Source: Verrucomicrobiota bacterium | GTDB lineage: Bacteria > Verrucomicrobiota > Verrucomicrobiia > Opitutales > Opitutaceae | Assembly (NCBI GenBank): GCA_023457035.1 | Contig: JAEWNN010000128.1 | Coordinates: 1 to 43,792 of the forward strand | Direction: 5' to 3' | Length of the DNA: 43,792 bases | Shown here: in pieces, positions 9,113-21,528 of the stretch | Position numbering within the stretch: position 1 is the stretch's first letter | Layout: each line of letters begins with the position of its first letter | Translations under genes and position numbers: made by a program | The notes under the pieces: model-generated | What the model was told of the DNA's origin: nothing | Database searches by the model: none | What the model saw: the letters and a program-made list of their open reading frames with translations, nothing else

Positions 9113-10255
9113 ATGCAGACGACACCCACCGCCCAACCGCCGGTCCCGGGTTCCACCCCAAAGCCGCGCGTGGCTCCGCTTGTCGCCACCTTGCTCCTGC
9201 TCGCGCTGCCCCCCGGCACCCAGGCGGAGCCCCCACCCGCAGAGCCCCCAGCCGTGGCAGCAACATCGACCGCCGACAGCTACCGCCTACCCGAGGACGC
9301 AGGTGAACTGCTCCGTCTCGACGACGAGATGCGGGCATTCTTCGCCGCACGCGTGGGGCAGGGCGCCCCCAGCGACGAACGCCTCACCGCAATCCTCGCC
9401 GCCATCGTCGGGGAGGACGGCCTGAATTTCCGTTACGAGGAATTCGGCCTGTATGACGTGCGCGAGGCGTTCCGCCGGCGGCGGGGCAACTGTCTCACGA
9501 TCTCGGCTCTGATCGTCGCCGTCGCCCGCGAGTTCCGGATGCCGGCGCAGTTCAACAATGTCCCGGTCCGGCCGAGCTGGAGCCGGGTCGGCCGGATCGT
9601 GCTGGAGGAGAATCACGTCAACGTCCGCATCGAGACCGCCGGCGTCCTCTACGAGATCGACTTCGATCCGCGCATCAACCGGGCCGCCGCGCGCGGAGGG
9701 CGGCTCATCGCCGACCGGCGCGCATGCGCCACCCTCTACAGCAATGCCGGCGTGTATCGCCTGATCTCCGACGACATCGCCGGGGCGCTCCGGTTCATGC
9801 AGCTGGCCACGCAGACCGACCCCACATACGCGGCCGGATGGACCAACCTCGCCGGCGCGCACCAGATCGCCCACGACCCAGCCGGCGCCCGCCGCTGCTA
9901 CGAGCGGGCACTCGCCACAGACCCCGCGCACCTCCCGGCAATCGACGGGCTCGCCCGCCTCAGCCGGGAGGCCGGCGACACCACACGCGCAGAGAAGCTG
10001 GAGAGCAAGGTCGCCCGCTATCGGGAGCGCAATCCCTACTACCTGTTGTACCTCGCCCGCGGGGAACTGGCCGAAGGCGACGCCCAAGGTGCCCACCGAC
10101 ATCTGTCGCGGGCGGTCCGCCTCAAGGACGACGATCCCGAGATCCTCGCCGCGCTGGTCGAGGCTTCCCGTCGTCTGGGCCGCAACCGGGAGTCATCCCG
10201 CTGGTCACGGCGGCTCGCCGCCCTGCCCGCGGCGCAGGCCACCGCGGGGCCCTGA
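9113..10255 (+). CDS. Transglutaminase-like protein with C-terminal TPR repeats
   Basis: The 380-residue product has a hydrophobic N-terminus (residues 20-38) followed by a Pro/Ala-rich linker, so it is probably exported or membrane-anchored. Residues about 65-200 resemble a transglutaminase-like cysteine-protease fold with a plausible Cys-His-Asp triad: C127 in RRRRGNCLTISALI, H168 in EENHVNVRI and D185 in IDFDPRIN. Residues about 210-370 are Ala-rich helical repeats of TPR type. Bacterial proteins of this type are usually peptidases or assembly factors; no substrate is evident. GGAGGGA lies 5 nt before the ATG at 9113, which decides this start over one at 8972. The function is inferred only from the fold. 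Confidence 0.8.
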   Translation: MQTTPTAQPPVPGSTPKPRVAPLVATLLLLALPPGTQAEPPPAEPPAVAATSTADSYRLPEDAGELLRLDDEMRAFFAARVGQGAPSDERLTAILAAIVGEDGLNFRYEEFGLYDVREAFRRRRGNCLTISALIVAVAREFRMPAQFNNVPVRPSWSRVGRIVLEENHVNVRIETAGVLYEIDFDPRINRAAARGGRLIADRRACATLYSNAGVYRLISDDIAGALRFMQLATQTDPTYAAGWTNLAGAHQIAHDPAGARRCYERALATDPAHLPAIDGLARLSREAGDTTRAEKLESKVARYRERNPYYLLYLARGELAEGDAQGAHRHLSRAVRLKDDDPEILAALVEASRRLGRNRESSRWSRRLAALPAAQATAGP

Positions 10256-10286
10256 GCCGCAACCATCCTCCGCCCCGCCTCCGTTC

Positions 10287-11312
10287 TCACTCCGGGGCAG
10301 CGCCGTCCGGCCCGTAGTATTCACGGACCCAATCCACCAGGCGGCGCAGGCCGTCCTCGATCGGCGTCCGCGGCTCATAGCCGACGGCAGCCCGGATGCG
10401 GGTGAGGTCGGCGCAGGTCTCGGGCATCTCGGTGGGCTGGGGCGGGAGCAGCTCCACCTGGGCCTTCTTGCCCAGCAGCGACTCGAGCATCTGCACGAAC
10501 GCCAGCATCTCCACCGGGTGGTGATTGCCGATGTTGAAGACGTCGTACGGCGCGGGGGGCGGCGACGCGGCCGCGCCGGCGGGTCGTTCCGGCGGCAGCG
10601 GGCGAGGGGAGAGTGCAATCCGCAGGATGCCGTCGACGATGTCGTCGACGTAGGTGAAGTCGCGGCGGTATTTGCCGTGGTTCCAGAGCTTGATCGTCCG
10701 CCCGGCGAGGATGTCGCGGGCGAACAGGATCGGGCTCATGTCGGGTCGTCCCCACGGACCGTAGACGGTGAAGAAGCGCAGGCCGGTGCAGCGCAGCCCG
10801 TGGACGTGCGCGTAGCTGAAGGCCATGTGCTCGTTGGCGCGCTTGGTGGCGGCGTAGAAGGAGAGGGGTTCGCTCACCGCGTCCTCGCGAAATGGAGTCG
10901 GCACGCCGGCGCCGTAGACGCTGGAGGAGGAGGCGAAGACGAGGTGCCTGGGCGGGTGACGCCGCGCGGCCTCGAGGATGTTGCCGAAGCCGACGAGGTT
11001 GCTGTGCACATAGGCCTCGGGGTGCGTGAGACTGTAGCGCACGCCAGCCTGCGCACCGAGGTGGACGATGTAGTCGGGCCGGAAGCCGTCGACTAGGCCG
11101 AACAGCGTGGGCGCATCGGCGAAGTCGGCGCGCACGAAGCGAAAACCCTCGCGGCCTTCGAGGCGGGCGAGGCGCGCCTGCTTGAGGGCCACCGGGTAGT
11201 AGTCGTTGAGGTTGTCGATCCCGAGCACCTCGGCGCGACCGGGCTGGGCGAGGAGGCGCTGGCACACTGCCGAGCCGACGAAGCCCGCGGCACCGGTCAC
11301 AAGAATCTTCAT
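10287..11312 (-). CDS. NAD-dependent nucleotide-sugar epimerase (UDP-glucuronate 4-epimerase-like)
   Basis: Extended short-chain dehydrogenase of 341 residues. It starts with the NAD-binding motif TGAAGFVGSAV at residues 6-16. The acidic GIDNLNDYY segment that recognises the nucleotide ribose follows. The catalytic set is complete: SSSSVYG with the Ser near residue 130, and Y153/K157 in FYAATKRANE. The segment LRFFTVYGPWGRPDM is typical of the CapI/LpsL group that interconverts UDP-glucuronate and UDP-galacturonate for capsule or lipopolysaccharide. Exact substrate specificity is inferred. A Pro/Ala-rich loop at about residues 235-250 is slightly unusual. No glycosyltransferase neighbours are present, so this gene may serve a distant cluster. 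Confidence 0.88.
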   Translation of the reverse strand: MKILVTGAAGFVGSAVCQRLLAQPGRAEVLGIDNLNDYYPVALKQARLARLEGREGFRFVRADFADAPTLFGLVDGFRPDYIVHLGAQAGVRYSLTHPEAYVHSNLVGFGNILEAARRHPPRHLVFASSSSVYGAGVPTPFREDAVSEPLSFYAATKRANEHMAFSYAHVHGLRCTGLRFFTVYGPWGRPDMSPILFARDILAGRTIKLWNHGKYRRDFTYVDDIVDGILRIALSPRPLPPERPAGAAASPPPAPYDVFNIGNHHPVEMLAFVQMLESLLGKKAQVELLPPQPTEMPETCADLTRIRAAVGYEPRTPIEDGLRRLVDWVREYYGPDGAAPE

Positions 11313-11341
11313 GGTGGTCGGTGTAGGTGAAGCCGCACCGC

Positions 11342-11361
11342 CCGGCTAGAAAATTAGCCGG
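11342..11361. repeat. Short palindrome in the epimerase/glutaredoxin divergent region
   Basis: CCGGCTA (11342-11348) and TAGCCGG (11355-11361) form a 7-bp inverted repeat around an A/T-rich hexamer, 30 nt upstream of the epimerase start. It could be an operator or a leader hairpin; only the symmetry is visible. Confidence 0.4.
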
Positions 11362-11473
11362 CGCCGAGCCGGGGCGTGGCAGTTGCGCTCGGGCAAGTTT
11401 CGCCAAGGTTGCGCTTGAAGGCCCCACCTGCGGTGCCTTTTCCTAGACAACAATCCGTTCCCCCACAGCCCGC

Positions 11474-11812
11474 ATGAACATCAAAGCCTACCTGAAGCCG
11501 CACTGCGGCTGGAGCAAGGGCGTCCGCGCGATCCTGCGCAAGTACAGTCTCCCCTTCGAGGACTGCGACATCTTCAACAACCCGGACCTGTACACGGAGA
11601 TGGTGCGCAAATCCGGGCAGCCGCTTTCGCCCTGCGTCGAGATTGATGGTGTGATGCTGGCCGACGTGAGCGGCGAGGAGGTCGAGAACTACCTGCTGGC
11701 CAACAGCCTCGTGCAGCCCAATCCGACCCGGCCCGAAGCCCCCATCTCGACTGGCTGTGCCTCGCCGGAGCAGCAGGCCCGCCTTTCCGGGGAGCCGATC
11801 CGGTTCTTCTAG
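11474..11812 (+). CDS. Glutaredoxin-like protein with CGWS active site
   Basis: Small thioredoxin-fold protein of 112 residues. The N-terminal motif KPHCGWSKGV puts the reactive Cys11 in a CxxS (monothiol) active site in place of the classical CPYC. The cis-proline loop appears as LSPCVEIDG with an extra Cys beside it, and GEEVENYLLAN matches the glutathione-contacting helix. About 30 residues after the fold form an extension ending in GEPIRFF that ordinary glutaredoxins lack. Likely roles are deglutathionylation or iron-sulfur handling; gltB and gltD, two Fe-S enzymes, lie just downstream, but a link is speculative. No Shine-Dalgarno site is visible before the ATG. Confidence 0.85.
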   Translation: MNIKAYLKPHCGWSKGVRAILRKYSLPFEDCDIFNNPDLYTEMVRKSGQPLSPCVEIDGVMLADVSGEEVENYLLANSLVQPNPTRPEAPISTGCASPEQQARLSGEPIRFF

Positions 11813-11897
11813 ACACGCCGTCCGCCGCGGCCCCGTGCGCCCCAGCGCCACCCCAGCCTCCTGATCCACCCTTGAGCGTGGGAGGGGTAGGAGGGCT

Positions 11898-11960
11898 CCG
11901 CATGAAAACGTTTCATCCCGCTGGCACGGTTCCGGCTCGACTGATCGGCCGCATGAAAAC
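11898..11960. promoter_or_regulatory. LacI-like palindrome and direct repeat upstream of gltBD
   Basis: A palindrome ATGAAA-ACG-TTTCAT lies at 11902-11916; its central CG and flanking A/T resemble LacI-family operators. Its left part, CCGCATGAAAAC (11898-11909), is repeated exactly at 11949-11960, with starts 51 nt apart, close to five helical turns. It sits about 165-180 nt before the gltB start and is therefore a candidate control region for glutamate synthase. The regulator is not identified. Confidence 0.45.
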
Positions 11961-12011
11961 TTCCCTTTTTGTTCCGTTCCCAGCCATGCCGCCATGGTTC
12001 AGCCAGCCTTG

Positions 12012-12032
12012 GTGATCCATTTTGAACATCAC
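12012..12032. promoter_or_regulatory. Dyad GTGAT-N11-ATCAC before gltB
   Basis: Arms at 12012-12016 and 12028-12032 flank an A/T-rich 11-nt spacer, about 50 nt before the gltB start. This is a possible transcription-factor site; no family is assigned and the arms are short enough to occur by chance. Confidence 0.3.
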
Positions 12033-12080
12033 TGCCCAGTTCTCGTCCGCCTTCACTGACCTTTTCCCGTCGTCCGGCCA

Positions 12081-16709
<4,629 letters not shown>

Positions 16710-16765
16710 GGCGCTGCGCGCATCCCACACCACCAATCTCACATCCCAGACCGCCTCCTCCTCCC

Positions 16766-18250
16766 ATGGGCAAGCCAACCGGTTTCATCGAGTACCTGCG
16801 CGAAATTCCCGTCGACCGTCCGCCGCTCGAGCGCGTGCGCGACTGGAAGGAGTTCCATCTCCACATGGAGGAGAAGAAGCTCCGCAACCAGGGCGCGCGC
16901 TGCATGGATTGCGGCATCCCCTTCTGCCACACCGGCAAGCTCATCGCCGGCATGGCCGCGGGCTGCCCGATCCACAACCTCATCCCCGAGTTCAACGACC
17001 TCGTCTTCCGCGGCCTCTGGCGCGAGGCACTCCTGCGCCTCGGCCGCACCAACAACTTCCCCGAGTTCACCGGCCGCGTCTGTCCCGCCCCTTGTGAGGG
17101 CTCCTGCACGCTCGGCAGCATCAACCCGCCCGTCACGATCAAGAACATCGAGTGCGCGATCAGCGACCGCGGCTGGGAGGAGGGCTGGATTCTCCCCGAG
17201 GCCCCGAAGGCCCGCACCGGCAAGAAGGTCGCCGTCATCGGCTCCGGCCCCGCCGGCCTCGCCGCCGCCGCCCAGCTCAACAAGGCCGGCCACACCGTCA
17301 CCGTCTTCGAGCGCGCCGACCGCCCCGGTGGCCTGCTCATGTACGGCATCCCCAACATGAAGCTCGACAAGCAGGAGGTCGTCCTCCGCCGTATCAAGCT
17401 CATGGAGCAGGAGGGCGTGCGCTTCATCTGCAACGCCAACGTGGGCGACAACGTCGAGCCCGAGATGCTCCGCAAGGAGTTCGACGCCATCGTCGTCTGC
17501 ACCGGCGCCACCCAGCCGCGCGACCTCCCCGTCGAGGGACGACAGCTCAAGGGCGTGCACTTCGCCATCGAATACCTCACGGCCAACACCAAGGCCGTCA
17601 TGGGCCTCAACGCCGACTCCTCCGCCATCCACGCCCGCGGCAAGGATGTCGTCATCATCGGCGGCGGCGACACCGGCACCGACTGCGTCGGCTCCGCCAT
17701 CCGCCAGGGCTGCAAGAGCGTCACTCAGATCGAGATCCTCCCCAAGCCCCCGCTGGAGCGCCAGCCCGACAACCCTTGGCCCGAATGGCCGAAGGTCCTC
17801 AAGGTCGACTACGGCCAGGAGGAGGCGATCGCCAAGTACGGCGCCGACCCGCGCACCTATCTCACCACCGTGAAGAAGTTCGTCGGCGACGCCGCCGGCG
17901 CGCTCAAGGAGCTCCACACCGTCCAGGTGAAGTGGGAGAAGAACGACAAAGGTCAGTTCATCCCGAAGGAGCAGCCCGGCACCGAGAAGGTCCTGCCCGC
18001 CCAGCTCGTGCTTCTCGCCATGGGCTTCCTCGGGCCCGAGCAGGCCCTGCTCAAGGACCTCAACCTCGAGACCGACCCGCGCACCAACATCAAAGCCGAG
18101 TACGGCAAGTATGCCACCAGCGTCCCGGGGGTTTTCGCCGCCGGCGATTGCCGCCGCGGCCAGAGCCTAGTCGTCTGGGCGATCAACGAGGGGCGCGAAG
18201 CCGCCCGCGAGTGCGACCGCCACCTGATGGGCGCGACCGATCTGCCGTAG
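16766..18250 (+). CDS. gltD: Glutamate synthase (NADPH) small subunit
   Basis: Beta subunit of NADPH-GOGAT; it takes electrons from NADPH through FAD and passes them via iron-sulfur clusters to GltB. The 494-residue length is typical. The N-terminal cluster-binding region contains C46, C49, C54 and C67 in CMDCGIPFC and AAGCPIHNLIPEFN, and a second group in CPAPCEGSC. The FAD-binding motif GSGPAGLAAAA starts at residue 159 and the NADPH-binding motif GGGDTGTDC is near residue 298. GltD needs GltB, encoded immediately upstream on the same strand. The 20 nt before the start codon are nearly all pyrimidine, with no Shine-Dalgarno site. A hairpin 28 nt after the stop probably ends the operon. Confidence 0.98.
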   Translation: MGKPTGFIEYLREIPVDRPPLERVRDWKEFHLHMEEKKLRNQGARCMDCGIPFCHTGKLIAGMAAGCPIHNLIPEFNDLVFRGLWREALLRLGRTNNFPEFTGRVCPAPCEGSCTLGSINPPVTIKNIECAISDRGWEEGWILPEAPKARTGKKVAVIGSGPAGLAAAAQLNKAGHTVTVFERADRPGGLLMYGIPNMKLDKQEVVLRRIKLMEQEGVRFICNANVGDNVEPEMLRKEFDAIVVCTGATQPRDLPVEGRQLKGVHFAIEYLTANTKAVMGLNADSSAIHARGKDVVIIGGGDTGTDCVGSAIRQGCKSVTQIEILPKPPLERQPDNPWPEWPKVLKVDYGQEEAIAKYGADPRTYLTTVKKFVGDAAGALKELHTVQVKWEKNDKGQFIPKEQPGTEKVLPAQLVLLAMGFLGPEQALLKDLNLETDPRTNIKAEYGKYATSVPGVFAAGDCRRGQSLVVWAINEGREAARECDRHLMGATDLP

Positions 18251-18277
18251 ACTCCGGCCTCATCCATCACGTTCCCC

Positions 18278-18309
18278 CGAAGGCCGCGGCTCTCCCGCCC
18301 CGGCCTTCG
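18278..18309 (+). terminator. Terminator hairpin after gltBD
   Basis: CGAAGGCCG (18278-18286) pairs perfectly with CGGCCTTCG (18301-18309) across a 14-nt loop, starting 28 nt after the gltD stop. The stem is strong, but only short pyrimidine runs follow it. Confidence 0.6.
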
Positions 18310-18405
18310 TCGTTCCTGCCGGCAGCGAACTCGGGGCCCTCGTCCCCGCCAGTGGGGAGCTACCCAACGGCTGCTTCGGCCAGAGCGCCGCGGAGGCCCT
18401 CCGCC

Positions 18406-18612
18406 ATGAACCGCCGGGCCGGCCATGGCGAGGCCTGTCGGCTCTCCTCCCATGTGGCGACAAACGAAGGCCAGCGGGGCCACACGGTGTTGTGCTACGA
18501 AGACTCCGGGCGCACCCGAGTGTACGACCCCGCGGATGGGCACACGACTGCCGTTCATGGCCTTGTCACCGCGCCGGAAGGCGATGAACCTGGCCCGCGC
18601 CGTAGTGCCTGA
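18406..18612 (+). CDS. Small protein or fragment resembling the His/Asp half of a cysteine-peptidase fold
   Basis: A 68-residue frame starts at an ATG placed 9 nt after GGAGG (18392-18396), which is good initiation context for this window. Third codon positions are mostly G or C, like neighbouring genes. The segment RGHTVLCYEDSGRT followed by RVYDP resembles the His and Asp regions of papain- or transglutaminase-like folds (GHA then a strand and YDP). A Cys lies about 15 residues before the His, in GEACRLSSHV, closer than usual. It could be a small active protein, the remnant of a longer gene, or chance. No family is claimed. The antisense frames here look like shadows. Confidence 0.35.
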   Translation: MNRRAGHGEACRLSSHVATNEGQRGHTVLCYEDSGRTRVYDPADGHTTAVHGLVTAPEGDEPGPRRSA

Positions 18613-18676
18613 GCGGTTGCTACACGGCCTGACCAAAGCCGCCACGATCACCCTGCGCTAGACGCCCGCGCGTCGC

Positions 18677-19090
18677 TCACACCGCGGGTTTGTCCACCGG
18701 GTCGACGTGGTCCGCCGCCCGCCGGCGCTTGAGCACCGCGTTGATCTCACCCAAGAGCCGCTCGACGGTCACCGGTTTCGCGAGCACCACATCGGGGGTG
18801 GGATCCTCGGCGGTCCCGGTCCAGTGGTCGATGTAGCCGCTGAAAAGGATGAAGGGGACCGAGGCCAGTTCCGGCAGGCTGGTGCGCAGCTCCCTCAGCA
18901 ACGCCGCGCCATTCATCCCGGGCATGTTGTAGTCGCTCAACACGAGATCGGGCACGAGGGTCCGCGCAGTGATGAGCGCTTCGGGACCGTCCTCCGCTTC
19001 GACGACGCGGAACCCGAAACGCTGCAGCAACGAAGCCAGCGTCCTTCTTGCCCCGACATCATCATCTACCAACAAGATTGTGGTACCCAT
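18677..19090 (-). CDS. Single-domain response regulator
   Basis: Receiver domain alone, 137 residues, with no DNA-binding or enzymatic output. The acidic pocket D9-D10-D11 lies in ILLVDDD, the phospho-acceptor is D53 in LVLSDYNMPGMNG, the conserved Ser is in LFSGY and the Lys in VLAKPVT, so the phosphorylation chemistry is intact. Such proteins act through protein contacts, like CheY, or as phosphorelay shuttles. GGAGGAGAAGG lies just before the ATG at 19090, which settles the start. No kinase is adjacent; the soluble kinase 10 kb away is a possible but unproven partner. Confidence 0.9.
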   Translation of the reverse strand: MGTTILLVDDDVGARRTLASLLQRFGFRVVEAEDGPEALITARTLVPDLVLSDYNMPGMNGAALLRELRTSLPELASVPFILFSGYIDHWTGTAEDPTPDVVLAKPVTVERLLGEINAVLKRRRAADHVDPVDKPAV

Positions 19091-19208
19091 GCCTTCTCCT
19101 CCAAGGGCGCGAATCTCCACTGGATTGGAGCTGGAGGCAAGTATGGTTGTGGGCGCGGCGGAAAGCTTTCTGCTCCGCGCGGGGGAGCTCCTCGCTCCGA
19201 AGGCGGGC

Positions 19209-20087
19209 TCAACGGTAAGTGACCGGTCGGCCGAGGTAATTGAGCATCCAGATCTCCTTCCAGACGCGGTAGCGTCCCTCGGTCGAGATCTTGCCATACT
19301 CCTCGCGCTCCTGGTGGGGGAGCAGGAAACCAAGCTCGGTGTTCACCTTCTCGAGCTGTCCCTGTTGCCGGTTGAGATCGTCGAGCGGTTCCGTGGTCCA
19401 CGGTTGCATGGCGGTCCCGGCACGCTCCAGCCGCCGCCGATGCCTTGCGACCAAGCGCCTGATGTTCCGCATCCATGGCCGCCGCTCGACCATCCAGTTC
19501 TCCGGGTAGAAGCCGCCAAAAGGCAGATGGAGATTGTCGGTCACGTAGCGCACATCGTCCGCGGTGCGGGAGGACAAGGTGCAACACAGCGCGATCGCCC
19601 CGCCGGGTTGCGGCAGGAACGCGATCTGCGCCCGGATCTGATCGCTCGCATCCTGGTAGATGGATAGCCGGAGGAAGGCCCCCGGGGCGATCTCGGACTT
19701 GAGCGACTGCACGAGATGAAAGCGCTCGCGCCGCAACCAGTCGCGCAGGGCGAAGAGCCGGCGCTGCGTCGGCCACTCCTCGCCACTGGTGTTGACGACA
19801 AACCGGGGGAAAAGCGGGAGCGGACTCAGGCTAAGCGCACGGATGGCGAGCCAATGGTAGACCGACTCGACCAGAAACCACCCCAGGAACGCGACCGCCG
19901 CAATCGACCACAACGGCCGGTCGCTCCAGCCCAGCTCGTCGGACAGAAAGGCCACGCCGAGCGAGAAAAGGATCCAGCGCACCCAGCGGTTGGCGATCGT
20001 CACAGCCGGCAGCAACACCCGCGAGTTGAGCAGATGCAACAGGAGCGAAATCACCGAGAAGCCGACAATGATCCGACCGATATCCAT
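19209..20087 (-). CDS. Membrane-anchored protein of unknown function
   Basis: Not recognised. The product has 292 residues from the ATG at 20087; an in-frame ATG at 20102 adds five residues and is equally possible, since neither has a Shine-Dalgarno site. Three hydrophobic segments occupy about residues 4-26, 34-50 and 62-80. The remaining 200 residues look soluble, rich in Arg and Trp, and probably lie in the cytoplasm. It is placed between dnaN and the single-domain response regulator on the same strand, which suggests conserved neighbourhood but not function. No catalytic motif is visible. Confidence 0.7.
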   Translation of the reverse strand: MDIGRIIVGFSVISLLLHLLNSRVLLPAVTIANRWVRWILFSLGVAFLSDELGWSDRPLWSIAAVAFLGWFLVESVYHWLAIRALSLSPLPLFPRFVVNTSGEEWPTQRRLFALRDWLRRERFHLVQSLKSEIAPGAFLRLSIYQDASDQIRAQIAFLPQPGGAIALCCTLSSRTADDVRYVTDNLHLPFGGFYPENWMVERRPWMRNIRRLVARHRRRLERAGTAMQPWTTEPLDDLNRQQGQLEKVNTELGFLLPHQEREEYGKISTEGRYRVWKEIWMLNYLGRPVTYR

Positions 20088-20195
20088 CGTGAATGATCGC
20101 AACAGGCTACCGTTGTGGCCGAAAGCGGGAAATCGCCCAACGAAAACGCCGCCGACTCCAAGGCCAGCGGCGCAGGCAAGGCGGGCGGGCGCTGA

Positions 20196-21320
20196 TCAGC
20201 TCAACCGCACCGGCATGATGACGCAGAGGAAGCTTTCCAACGTCTTGAATACGCCGGGGCTCACCTCGTCCTTCAGCTCGAAGAAAACCTGGTCCTTGTT
20301 CAAGGCACGCAGCGGATCGATGACGAACTGCGGATTGAATGCGACCTGCAGCTCCGGCCCGCTGTACTCGATCGCCATCGACTCGTGGGCATCGCCGAAA
20401 TCCGGACTCGAGGCGGTGATCTCAAGCAGGTTGTTGCTGAGCTTCAGCTTCACCGAGTTGGACTTCTCGCTCGTCACAAGTGCCGCGCGGTGCACGCACT
20501 GGAGGAAAAGCTCACGCTCCAGCTTGATGCGCTGGTGTGTCTCCTTCGGTACCACCTGGTTGTAGTTCGGGTAGTTGCCGTCGACGACCTTCGAAAAGAG
20601 GTAGATGTTGTCGATCAGGCCGTTGTCTCCGACCTTGTCGGTGCCAATCTGGAAGGCGGAGCGCTTCTCGGAAACGGCGAGCCGGACTTTCGTGCCCTTG
20701 TCGAGCATGCGCACCAACTCGGCTACGGTCTTTGCCGGAAGGATGATGCTACCGGCGCCTTCCGGCGTGGTGAGGTCCTTGCTCGTCAGGGCGAGACGGC
20801 GCCCATCGGTGGCGACGAGGGTGAGCTTGTCGTCGCGGAAGTTGAAGTAGACGCCATTGAGGATGTAGCGTGTCTCGTCCGACGACTGGGCGTAGGAAAC
20901 ACTCTTGAGCATCGTCGCGAGCTCCTCCTGCTCCAGTGCAACCGCCTTCTCGTCGGCGAACTCGGGCATCGGCGGGAACTCCTCCTTGCCCATGCCCATA
21001 ATCTTGAAGACCGAACCGCCAGAAGTGATTTTCGCCTGATGGTTCGGGGTGGTCTCGATCGCGACGTCGATGTTGGGCAGCTCGCGCACGATGGTGGCAA
21101 GGCGCTTGACCGGCAGCGTGATCGCGCCCGCCTCCTTCACCTCGGCCTTGATCTTGCAGCGGATGCCGAGATCGAGATTCGTCGTGGCCAGCGAAATGTG
21201 GTCCTTGTCCGCCTCGATCAGCACGTTGCTGAGGATGGGCATCGTGGCCTTGGAGCCGACGACATTGAGCACCTGGGCGAGGCCGTTGCTGAAGTGATCG
21301 CGGTTGATTTTGAATTTCAT
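20196..21320 (-). CDS. dnaN: DNA polymerase III sliding clamp (beta subunit)
   Basis: Ring-forming processivity clamp that tethers DNA polymerase III and many repair proteins to DNA. The 374-residue length is normal. Three clamp repeats are visible, beginning MKFKINRDHFSNGLAQV, with KATMPILSNVLIEA in the first, ALEQEELATMLKSVSYAQS in the second and a third that closes with the conserved tail VIMPVRL. DETRYILNGVYF and TDGRRLAL are classic DnaN segments. dnaA is not next to it within this window, unlike the common dnaA-dnaN order. The 208 bases upstream hold an A/T-rich patch that probably includes its promoter. Confidence 0.97.
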   Translation of the reverse strand: MKFKINRDHFSNGLAQVLNVVGSKATMPILSNVLIEADKDHISLATTNLDLGIRCKIKAEVKEAGAITLPVKRLATIVRELPNIDVAIETTPNHQAKITSGGSVFKIMGMGKEEFPPMPEFADEKAVALEQEELATMLKSVSYAQSSDETRYILNGVYFNFRDDKLTLVATDGRRLALTSKDLTTPEGAGSIILPAKTVAELVRMLDKGTKVRLAVSEKRSAFQIGTDKVGDNGLIDNIYLFSKVVDGNYPNYNQVVPKETHQRIKLERELFLQCVHRAALVTSEKSNSVKLKLSNNLLEITASSPDFGDAHESMAIEYSGPELQVAFNPQFVIDPLRALNKDQVFFELKDEVSPGVFKTLESFLCVIMPVRLS

Positions 21321-21528
21321 GCGCGGCGGGGCGATGGGGTGGTTGCTGACACGAGAGTGGATTGGGAAAAGAAGGAACTACAGATTATTCTTCTTATTAT
21401 GGGGTGTGAACAACGCCGATTCCGTGGACACAAGGGCGTTTTTTCAGAGGAGCGATGAGGATTTGGGTATGATGTGAGCAACTTGGGCGGGGGTGTCGGC
21501 TAAAGCCGGGTTCGGCACGCCGATCCGG
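21321..21528. other. dnaN-pssA intergenic region with an A/T-rich patch
   Basis: Bases 21380-21402 are unusually A/T-rich for this window and lie where a dnaN promoter would be; CATAAT on the minus strand is a possible -10 element, without a convincing -35 partner. One 7-of-9 match to a DnaA box (TGTGAACAA) is present, too little to call an origin. Confidence 0.35.

Larger units (their letters stand above)
18251..18676. other. 426-base interval after gltD
   Basis: Apart from the terminator hairpin and the small candidate gene at 18406-18612, I see no supported feature. The segment 18456-18468 (GTGGCGACAAACG) recurs exactly at 22949-22961, upstream of the NfeD-like gene. Confidence 0.5.

Noticed and set aside
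17953..18651. A minus-strand frame spanning the end of gltD and the small candidate gene
   Set aside because: Arg/Pro/Ala-rich shadow with no start context. It runs antisense to the conserved C-terminus of GltD.
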